A DNA stretch of 7,599 nt from Lishizhenia sp. Its GTDB lineage: Bacteria; Bacteroidota; Bacteroidia; Flavobacteriales_D; Crocinitomicaceae. The translations under genes and the position numbers were made by a program. The stretch is from positions 1-7,599 of the forward strand of contig SKHH01000040.1 of NCBI GenBank assembly GCA_007117055.1. The letters are read 5' to 3'. A model generated the notes under the pieces. It was not told the origin of the DNA. It saw nothing but the letters and a program-made list of their open reading frames with translations, and ran no database searches. This document shows positions 1 through 5,151 of this stretch, piece after piece; the stretch's first letter is position 1; each line of letters opens with the position of its first letter.

Positions 1-15
1 AATAAAGACCTAGAG

Positions 16-420
16 TTATTGCTCTCCAAATTGTCCTTCTAGCTTTTTTGACATATAATCGAATAAGTTGGTCAACGGCTTTTTAACCATCATACTCATA
101 AATGAATTGACTTTACCGTTGAACTCTAAATGCCCTACAGACTGACTACCATCCCCCGCAATATGAACTGTTAAATCGAATGGGAAAGGTGATTTTTCTC
201 CAGACTTCATTTCAATGCGTTCGTTGGGCACTAAATTATTTTGAACTAAGGTGATTGTTATTCCACCCTGAACTTTAAAGGAGCATTGATCATTTGAAGC
301 TTGAAAATCAGAAACGTTGTCTTTTGGTAATAAATGCTCGATATTAGCTGCATTCGATAGGAATTCGAAAACCTCTTGTTGGCTTGCTGATACTGTTGTT
401 TTTTGACTTTCAATTTTCAT
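16..420 (-). CDS. SRPBCC (START/Bet v1-like) family protein
   Basis: A 134-residue soluble protein with no signal peptide or membrane segment. The opening (MKIESQKTTVSASQQEVFEFL) followed by a helix with NIEHLLP fits the first strand and helix of the SRPBCC helix-grip fold. An alternating beta region follows, then a C-terminal amphipathic helix (about residues 105-130, with MMVKKPLTNLFDYM). Length and pattern match the small SRPBCC proteins that commonly sit next to pyrE in Flavobacteriia. Such folds bind hydrophobic ligands in a central cavity, but no ligand or enzymatic activity can be read from this sequence. It starts 21 bases after the pyrE stop on the same strand, with no promoter box between, so it is probably co-transcribed with pyrE. 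The 21-base spacer has no recognisable Shine-Dalgarno sequence. Family assignment is by recalled sequence resemblance and is fairly sure; the function is unknown. Confidence 0.85.
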   Translation of the reverse strand: MKIESQKTTVSASQQEVFEFLSNAANIEHLLPKDNVSDFQASNDQCSFKVQGGITITLVQNNLVPNERIEMKSGEKSPFPFDLTVHIAGDGSQSVGHLEFNGKVNSFMSMMVKKPLTNLFDYMSKKLEGQFGEQ

Positions 421-441
421 AGTTATGCTTTAATGTTAACA

Positions 442-1089
442 CTATTGTTCTGGTGACCAGTTTTCTGGAGAAGATTTCCATTTCCTTAAAGATTCGACAT
501 CGTTTTTAGAAATTGCCCCTTGATCTAAGGCCTTGTCAATCAGAATGTCGTAATTTGAAAGGGTAACAAAAGGACATTTAGCAGTTGAAAATGCTTTTTC
601 TGCTTGTTCAAAACCATAATTAAATATAGCAATAACACCTTTTACATTTAGCCCTGCTTCACGCAATGATTCAACAGCTTTCAGGCTACTTCCTCCAGTG
701 GATATGAGGTCTTCAACTACCACCACATTATGGTCTTTTTCGTAATCACCTTCAATCATATTTTGTAAACCATGACCTTTAGTAGAAGAGCGTACATAAA
801 TGAAAGGAATTCCTAATTCTTGTGCAACTAAGGCTCCTTGAGCTATGCCTCCAGTGGCAACTCCAGCTATTACGTCGGGTTTTCCAAATTTTTCAAGAAT
901 GATTTGGGTGTAACTCTGTCGAACAAAAGTACGAATGTTAGGATAAGATAAAGTCTTTCTATTATCGCAATAGATTGGCGATTTCCATCCTGATGACCAA
1001 ACAAAAGGATGTGTAGGTTGCAACTTGACAGCTTTAATTTGTAATAAAAACTCTGCTATCTTTGATGCGTTATCAATATCTATAATCAT
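442..1089 (-). CDS. pyrE: Orotate phosphoribosyltransferase
   Basis: Converts orotate and PRPP to orotidine 5'-monophosphate in the fifth step of de novo UMP synthesis, in the cytosol, normally as a dimer. The 215-residue length is usual. The type I PRPP-binding signature lies at residues 122-135 (VVVVEDLISTGGSS), with the acidic pair E126-D127. The orotate/substrate segment SGWKSPIYCDNR is at 33-44. The mobile catalytic loop (about 100-114, VRSSTKGHGLQNMIEG region) keeps R100, K104 and H106, the equivalents of the enteric R99, K103 and H105; the enteric K100 position is Ser101. The start ATG (1087-1089) gives the N-terminus MIIDIDNASKIAEFLLQIKA, as expected for flavobacterial PyrE. First gene of a leftward pair with the SRPBCC gene and divergent from the NUDIX gene. 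A TACATTTG box lies only 4 bases before the ATG. Confidence 0.97.
   Translation of the reverse strand: MIIDIDNASKIAEFLLQIKAVKLQPTHPFVWSSGWKSPIYCDNRKTLSYPNIRTFVRQSYTQIILEKFGKPDVIAGVATGGIAQGALVAQELGIPFIYVRSSTKGHGLQNMIEGDYEKDHNVVVVEDLISTGGSSLKAVESLREAGLNVKGVIAIFNYGFEQAEKAFSTAKCPFVTLSNYDILIDKALDQGAISKNDVESLRKWKSSPENWSPEQ
1057..1064 (+). promoter_or_regulatory. Putative -7 promoter element for the NUDIX gene
   Basis: TATCTTTG matches the Bacteroidota sigma-A -7 consensus TAnnTTTG exactly and ends 32 bases before the chosen NUDIX start, inside the 5' part of pyrE on the other strand. A TTTG occurs at 1038-1041, but the 15-base spacing is short compared with the usual 19 or so, so the -33 assignment is weak. 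Confidence 0.4.
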
Positions 1090-1093
1090 GGAG

Positions 1094-1101
1094 CAAATGT
1101 A
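1094..1101 (-). promoter_or_regulatory. Putative -7 promoter element for pyrE
   Basis: On the minus strand the sequence reads TACATTTG-CTCC-ATG: an exact TAnnTTTG box ending 4 bases before the pyrE start. Nineteen bases upstream of the box is GGTG (1121-1124), a partial match to the -33 element TTTG. A transcript started at the normal distance would begin at or within a base or two of the ATG, giving a leaderless mRNA. The box also overlaps the NUDIX start codon (1097-1099) on the other strand. Confidence 0.5.
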
Positions 1102-1720
1102 TAAAGTTTTTGTAGAAAATCACCCAGTATTTTTTGAAAAAAATCAGAAAAATAACAAAAAAGAGTTGAAAGTTTTTCTTCCAAAATTGATACTTAAAAA
1201 ATACAACGATTTTTCAATGATATTGAGGAAAATATCCCCAGTATCACTTCCCTTAAATTCAATGGATATTATGGATGATATTTTTTTTGATGATTTTACA
1301 AAGATTTATGCTGCTGGAGGAATTGTTCATCATCTTCCTACAAATACTTTTTTATTTATTTTTCGAAACGAGCGATGGGATATTCCAAAAGGTAAAGTCG
1401 AACAGAATGAATCAAATTCGGAAGCTGCGCAACGAGAAATTGAAGAGGAATGCGGAATATCGGATATTAGTATAAAAAAACACCTAATAAATACCTATCA
1501 CACTTACCATGCGTACGGTCGTCATTGGTTAAAAGAAACAACATGGTTTTACGCTACTTATACTGGTAGTCAAAATACTACTCCTCAAATAGAAGAAAAC
1601 ATTACAGATGTTAAGTGGATTCCGTTAGATAAGTGGGATGAAATAGTTGCAAATACTTTTGACTCTATCAAAGATGTTTTATTTAGGTGCAAGGATTTTT
1701 TAACAAGTCAATCTTCATGA
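1097..1720 (+). CDS. NUDIX hydrolase
   Basis: A cytosolic 207-residue protein with a complete Nudix box (G-x5-E-x7-R-E-U-x-E-E-x-G-U) at residues 99-121: G99, E105, R113, E114, E117, E118 and G120 are all present, so metal binding and hydrolysis of a nucleoside diphosphate-linked compound are expected. The Nudix fold starts near A72 (AAGGIVHHL), with WDIPKGK just before the box. Residues 1-70 form an N-terminal extension typical of the pyrE-linked NUDIX proteins of Bacteroidota. Substrate is not predictable. I chose ATG 1097 (MYKVFVENHPVFF) because relatives start with MYKVF. ATG 1088 is also in frame, would add MEQ and would overlap the pyrE start codon. A still earlier ATG at 1025 lies deep inside pyrE and is unlikely. 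Its linkage with pyrE suggests nucleotide-pool housekeeping, which is inference. Confidence 0.93.
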   Translation: MYKVFVENHPVFFEKNQKNNKKELKVFLPKLILKKYNDFSMILRKISPVSLPLNSMDIMDDIFFDDFTKIYAAGGIVHHLPTNTFLFIFRNERWDIPKGKVEQNESNSEAAQREIEEECGISDISIKKHLINTYHTYHAYGRHWLKETTWFYATYTGSQNTTPQIEENITDVKWIPLDKWDEIVANTFDSIKDVLFRCKDFLTSQSS

Positions 1721-1757
1721 GTCACACTATAAATCGAATTCAATTCTGCGAATGTGT

Positions 1758-1765
1758 TACCTTTG
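1758..1765 (+). promoter_or_regulatory. Putative -7 promoter element for the lipoprotein gene
   Basis: TACCTTTG is an exact TAnnTTTG match that ends 14 bases before the lipoprotein ATG, in the 59-base gap after the NUDIX gene. No TTG is visible at the -33 distance, so the promoter rests on the -7 box and its position only. Confidence 0.45.
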
Positions 1766-1779
1766 TGTAAAAGAATTTT

Positions 1780-2595
1780 ATGATGCGCACATGCTATTTT
1801 ATTTTTTTAAGTCTGTTACTTTTTTCTTGTTCTTGGGAAGATCAAAACGTTATTTTTGAAGATGCTGTAACTCCTGATACGTTGGAAGTCTCTACCTTGA
1901 GTCTCGAAGATGAGATAAAAAGGCAAATAGAGTTGTCGTTGGATATTCCCCGAAATGAGGAATATGATATTCAATTTCATTATGATTATATTAATCGAGA
2001 TACGCTTATGGATATTATTATTTTGGTGAATAGAGAGGCTTATGCTTTTCAAAAGTCTCAACGCGAAAACAAACTTAGTTTTCTGGAGTACATGGGATTC
2101 ACAGGGCCTTACAATTATGTGTTTGTAAAACTAGGTGGTTCAAAAAAAGTAATTCAAGCTCCACCTGTTGGCTCCAGTGTTTTTCACCCTTTAATCATCC
2201 ACTTTGAACCTATCACTATTCCTGGACAAAATGACTTCTATGTACAGTATCGTTCGCGCAATAGTATGTTTAGAAATTATTACACTATCAGAGGAGAAGA
2301 AATTTATCTCACCTTTAATTGTCCTGAATTCGATTTAATAGGTGAGGAAAATCCTAAAGCATACTACATAGAACATTCGGAAAGTACTGTAAGGACAGCA
2401 AAAGATATAGCTTTGTATCATGGTATTATCCCCAATTATACTTCAACTGAAATCGAGGATGTAAATAATTTCACGCCTTCTAATATTCAGTCTACGGGTG
2501 AATTATTTGTATATTTTATTTTTGATGAGAAAACAAAAAAATACAAAACACCTTTTACACCAGAAAAGCAAAATGATGAGGTTGTTGTTGAATAA
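1780..2595 (+). CDS. Predicted outer-envelope lipoprotein with FG-GAP/VCBS-like motif
   Basis: A 271-residue protein of unknown function. Residues 1-17 form a lipoprotein signal peptide (basic R3, hydrophobic YFIFLSLLLF, lipobox LFSC) with Cys17 as the lipidation site. The following SWEDQ is acidic and loosely resembles the lipoprotein export signals that send Bacteroidota lipoproteins to the cell surface. Residues 69-79 (DYINRDTLMDI) resemble the calcium loop of FG-GAP/VCBS repeats (N72, D74, D78), though the first ligand position is Tyr70. The rest is soluble, rich in beta-prone and aromatic residues, with no catalytic motif I recognise. ATG 1780 and ATG 1783 are both possible starts. The 3' end overlaps the next gene by 23 bases, so the two are probably co-transcribed and the products may act together at the envelope. 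That partnership is inference. Confidence 0.78.
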   Translation: MMRTCYFIFLSLLLFSCSWEDQNVIFEDAVTPDTLEVSTLSLEDEIKRQIELSLDIPRNEEYDIQFHYDYINRDTLMDIIILVNREAYAFQKSQRENKLSFLEYMGFTGPYNYVFVKLGGSKKVIQAPPVGSSVFHPLIIHFEPITIPGQNDFYVQYRSRNSMFRNYYTIRGEEIYLTFNCPEFDLIGEENPKAYYIEHSESTVRTAKDIALYHGIIPNYTSTEIEDVNNFTPSNIQSTGELFVYFIFDEKTKKYKTPFTPEKQNDEVVVE

Positions 2596-3121
2596 ATTTA
2601 TTACCGCAACACTTATTATTTTGTGTATGTTGCTTCCTTTGTTTCGATTAGCACCGAGCGACTTTGATCACATAGAAAAAAGTGCTGCTTCACTTTATGA
2701 AAAGTGGCTAAAAGATAAATGGTCCCTTGTACAAGAAAGTCTGGATAAAATCGGAACGATTTTTACTGAGGAAGAGCCAATACAAAAAGTAAATCCAGTG
2801 AAACAGTTTTTCTTTTTTGGTTTTGGATATGGCGTGAATACCTTAGGTGCAACAGATAAAAATAGTAAAACAATTCCGATGGGCTATTATCATTTCTCAT
2901 CAATTTTAGCAAGTATAATGGGGGTGTTGTGCATGGTTCAGTTGATTTTGCTTTTTATTAACTCATCCTTTTTTTATCTTTTTTCGGTATTGATTATTTT
3001 AGTTACGTTGTTATCCGTTGATCTAATTATCGAAGAGGTTAATCATCAAGCTGTATTGTGGGGGTGGTTTAGCGTTGTCTTAATACAGTCATTTTTTATT
3101 TTGACTAAGGCTGTAAAGTGA
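2573..3121 (+). CDS. Small integral membrane protein, unknown function
   Basis: A 182-residue protein with four likely transmembrane helices: about 8-26 (FITATLIILCMLLPLF), 108-129 (FSSILASIMGVLCMVQLILL), 132-154 (FYLFSVLIILVTLLSVDLI) and 160-179 (AVLWGWFSVVLIQSFFIL). A loop of about 80 residues between helices 1 and 2 is charged and helical (HIEKSAASLYEKWLKDKW) and ends with a Gly/Phe-rich FFFFGFGYGVN at 79-89. With an inner N-terminus the long loop would face the periplasm. I recognise no family. An earlier in-frame ATG at 2498 would add 25 residues lying wholly inside the lipoprotein gene. I prefer ATG 2573 (or 2576), because the product then begins directly with a basic n-region and helix 1. 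The purine-rich AGAAAAG just upstream could help ribosome binding. The overlap with the lipoprotein gene suggests translational coupling. Confidence 0.75.
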   Translation: MMRLLLNKFITATLIILCMLLPLFRLAPSDFDHIEKSAASLYEKWLKDKWSLVQESLDKIGTIFTEEEPIQKVNPVKQFFFFGFGYGVNTLGATDKNSKTIPMGYYHFSSILASIMGVLCMVQLILLFINSSFFYLFSVLIILVTLLSVDLIIEEVNHQAVLWGWFSVVLIQSFFILTKAVK

Positions 3122-3261
3122 AGTGAATTGTAGTTTGTGAATATACAGCAATGGTACAACTTAGTTTTAAAAGGAAAATCTTCTCAGGCTCTTACAGTTT
3201 TATCTTTTCAAAGAAGTTTAGCTAGATAATCGAAGTATACACTCTTGTTGTTATCACGATT

Positions 3262-4935
3262 ATGATTACATTAGTGCAAAAAAATGTTATGATACTTCTA
3301 CGAACTATTTTCATTATTAGCCTAGTACTGTTTAGCTTTGTTCGAGTGAATGCGCAAGGTGGTGAAGTGATGGCCAAAACACCACATATAGATTGGGGCG
3401 AGCGATTCACGTATAGAGGGGAAGTACTCAGGTTGATTGATATTGAAGGCAGGAACTTTGCATTAGCTGGTGTTTCTAGGCATTTCTGGGCAGGAATATT
3501 TCCGAACTCACGAAAGCTTCATGTTCAAAGTATCAGTGCCTTGCAACCAACATCTACAACTACTTTTAGACTGAAAGTTAATGGGAGAAACACGACACCA
3601 ACAGACATAGTTGAGGGAGGTAACAACCAATTAATTACAATAGGAAAGAGAGGAAGGTGGTTTAGTAATGAACGAAAAGTATATTATCACAACTTTAATC
3701 GTCAAGGAACAGATAGGGAAGTCGAGGGAAGCGTAGCTACAACCTACCGCAGAACTCCCAATGTTAATTTTAATCAATTGACAGGTATTAAACAATCGGA
3801 TGACTTTTCTAAGTCTGGAATTCATTATTCTATACCTGTTGGTCGAAATGATTTTCCTGGTTTTGGATATGTTTTATTTGATGAAATGAAAGGTGTTTAC
3901 GATGAAAACCTTGCTATGCTTCCGTTTAGAATGAATGAAATGGATGTGTATGATCATTTTTTAACAAATGATGGTGAGTATTACATGGTAGGTAAAGAAT
4001 TTACTGGCAGAAATATTTATAACCCTTATGTTACCTCTGTTGGTCGATTGGTTCGCTCACGATTGTTTAACCACAAGGAGGGTAAATTAGAAGAAATATC
4101 ACTTAATATCAATGCCTTTATTCCACAGGACTTAAAACTATACGATGATAAAGAAGAAATTATTATGACTGGATTTTATGCTGAAGATCAAATGTCCGAT
4201 ATCCGAGGTGTGTTTTTTATTCGAATGAATAAGAAAACCAATGAAATTACTTACCAAAAACACACCCCTTTTTCCAGTGATTTTATTTCTGCGGGAAAAG
4301 CAGCTTGGGATAGATCGTATTGGGATCGAATGGTTGCACAAAGCAATAGGGAAAGAAACCTGAATAATTTTAAAGTGTTAGAAATGCGTGCAACTAAAGA
4401 TAATGGATATGTTGTAGTTGCTGAACACCAAGAAGTTGATGCAACTCTTAAAACTACAGGAGGGGATGAAAATAGCAGTAAACCTAAATACGACTATAAT
4501 TATTATTTTGACGACTTACTGGTATATAAACTAGATGGGGAAGGAGAGCTTCTTTGGGTAAAAAGAATTCCAAAATCTCAACAATCACAAAACGATCAAG
4601 GAGCTTATTTGTCTACTTTAGTTGCTATTACGGACGAAAATGTACACTTGTTTTTCAATGATTCTCAGCGTAACTATGACAATAATACAGGAGCTTTTGA
4701 TTTGCAAAGAGAGTTTCCTTTCCCCAGTAGTACAAGAGGAATCCTAAATGTGATTGGTTATGTGAAATTAGACTTAAAAGAAGGAAATGAAACAAGAAGC
4801 ATGATGCCCGGAAGATCAGATTTAAGAGCTGTTTTTATTCCTAAGAAATCCCGCTTTAACGTGAATACAAAGGAACTGTATTTGTATGCCAACTTAAATA
4901 ATCGGCACAGACTGGGGTACGCTCAACTGCGTTAG
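3262..4935 (+). CDS. Secreted beta-propeller-like protein, unknown function
   Basis: A 557-residue exported protein. The signal peptide covers about residues 1-31, with hydrophobic core IFIISLVLFSF and a likely cleavage at VNA|QGG (A31-Q32). ATG 3289 is an alternative start that would give a more ordinary 22-residue signal peptide. No lipobox Cys is present. The mature part has repeating short beta segments with turns, such as DGEYYMVGKEF (237-247), EEIIMTGFY (298-306), GVFFIRMN (316-323), NGYVVVAEH (381-389), and DDLLVYKLDGEGELLWVKRIP (417-437). The last is the strand-turn-Trp pattern seen in propeller-like hypothetical proteins of Bacteroidota. The protein ends at LGYAQLR, without a glycine-rich C-terminal type IX sorting domain, so a periplasmic or outer-membrane-associated location is as likely as true secretion. 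It stands alone, 140 bases after the membrane protein and with no clear TAnnTTTG box (TACATTAG at 3267-3274, one mismatch, would suit ATG 3289). Function unknown. Confidence 0.85.
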   Translation: MITLVQKNVMILLRTIFIISLVLFSFVRVNAQGGEVMAKTPHIDWGERFTYRGEVLRLIDIEGRNFALAGVSRHFWAGIFPNSRKLHVQSISALQPTSTTTFRLKVNGRNTTPTDIVEGGNNQLITIGKRGRWFSNERKVYYHNFNRQGTDREVEGSVATTYRRTPNVNFNQLTGIKQSDDFSKSGIHYSIPVGRNDFPGFGYVLFDEMKGVYDENLAMLPFRMNEMDVYDHFLTNDGEYYMVGKEFTGRNIYNPYVTSVGRLVRSRLFNHKEGKLEEISLNINAFIPQDLKLYDDKEEIIMTGFYAEDQMSDIRGVFFIRMNKKTNEITYQKHTPFSSDFISAGKAAWDRSYWDRMVAQSNRERNLNNFKVLEMRATKDNGYVVVAEHQEVDATLKTTGGDENSSKPKYDYNYYFDDLLVYKLDGEGELLWVKRIPKSQQSQNDQGAYLSTLVAITDENVHLFFNDSQRNYDNNTGAFDLQREFPFPSSTRGILNVIGYVKLDLKEGNETRSMMPGRSDLRAVFIPKKSRFNVNTKELYLYANLNNRHRLGYAQLR

Positions 4936-4975
4936 ATGACAGTATCTTACGCTGTTGTATGTTTTCGAGTTATGA

Positions 4976-4990
4976 GTTGATACAATCAAC
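4976..4990. repeat. Perfect short hairpin after the secreted-protein gene
   Basis: GTTGAT-ACA-ATCAAC forms a 6-bp stem with a 3-base loop, 40 bases after the stop of the 557-residue protein gene. It could end or protect the mRNA, but no T-run follows on the + strand, so a classical intrinsic terminator is not supported. Confidence 0.4.
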
Positions 4991-5071
4991 CTTGTAAAAA
5001 TAATTAAACTATTTGGGGGGTAATTATTCTAAATAGGAACGCACCTGTATAGGCCATCTAAGCTATAATGA

Positions 5072-5110
5072 AATAAATTATTTATTCATCTGCTTTTATC
5101 ATAAGCTGAT
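5072..5110. repeat. Two adjacent inverted repeats before the argS promoter box
   Basis: AATAAAT-T-ATTTATT (5072-5086) is an odd palindrome. Directly after it lie arms ATCtGCTT (5088-5095) and AAGCtGAT (5103-5110), with one T/T mismatch and a 7-base spacer. The second lies about where the -33 region of the argS promoter should be, so it might be an operator. The AT-rich one may be chance. Confidence 0.35.
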
Positions 5111-5125
5111 TTAAGTCTTTATTTC

Positions 5126-5133
5126 TACTTTTG
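5126..5133 (+). promoter_or_regulatory. Putative -7 promoter element for argS
   Basis: TACTTTTG is an exact TAnnTTTG match ending 18 bases before the argS ATG at 5152. The in-frame TTG at 5131-5133 is the end of this box, which argues against its use as a start codon. No clear TTTG is present at the -33 distance. Confidence 0.5.
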
Positions 5134-5151
5134 TCCCGCAAAATAAAATTC

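Larger units (their letters stand above)
4936..5151. other. Intergenic region upstream of argS
   Basis: The largest gene-free stretch of the window. From left to right it holds a perfect 6-bp hairpin (4976-4990), a weak AT-only inverted repeat (AATAATTA at 4999-5006 and TAATTATT at 5021-5028) flanking a G6 run (5015-5020), an odd 15-base AT palindrome (5072-5086), an imperfect inverted repeat (5088-5110) and the argS -7 box. I see no small coding region and no RNA gene. Confidence 0.6.

Noticed and set aside
1025..1096. Longer NUDIX start at ATG 1025 (or 1088)
   Set aside because: The added residues are encoded by sequence antisense to the pyrE N-terminus and do not resemble relatives, which begin at MYKVF (ATG 1097). 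ATG 1088 cannot be fully excluded.
1816..2061. Minus-strand open frame inside the lipoprotein gene
   Set aside because: Low-complexity translation, no start context, antisense to a gene with a clear signal peptide.
2498..2572. Upstream ATG for the membrane protein
   Set aside because: It would add 25 residues fully inside the lipoprotein gene, and the start at 2573 gives a normal n-region followed by helix 1.
3222..3410. Minus-strand open frame across the start of the secreted-protein gene
   Set aside because: Short, unusual composition, and overlaps the signal-peptide coding region on the other strand.
4976..4990. Intrinsic terminator after the secreted-protein gene
   Set aside because: The hairpin is perfect but short, is not GC-rich and has no following T-run; listed only as an inverted repeat.
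4999..5028. AATAATTA/TAATTATT inverted repeat around a G6 run as an RNA element
   Set aside because: The stem is AT-only with a 14-base loop; it is expected by chance in DNA this AT-rich, and lies upstream of the argS box rather than in a leader.
5131..5151. TTG start for argS giving MSRKIKF before the ATG
   Set aside because: The TTG is part of the TACTTTTG promoter box, and known ArgS proteins start near the following ATG.
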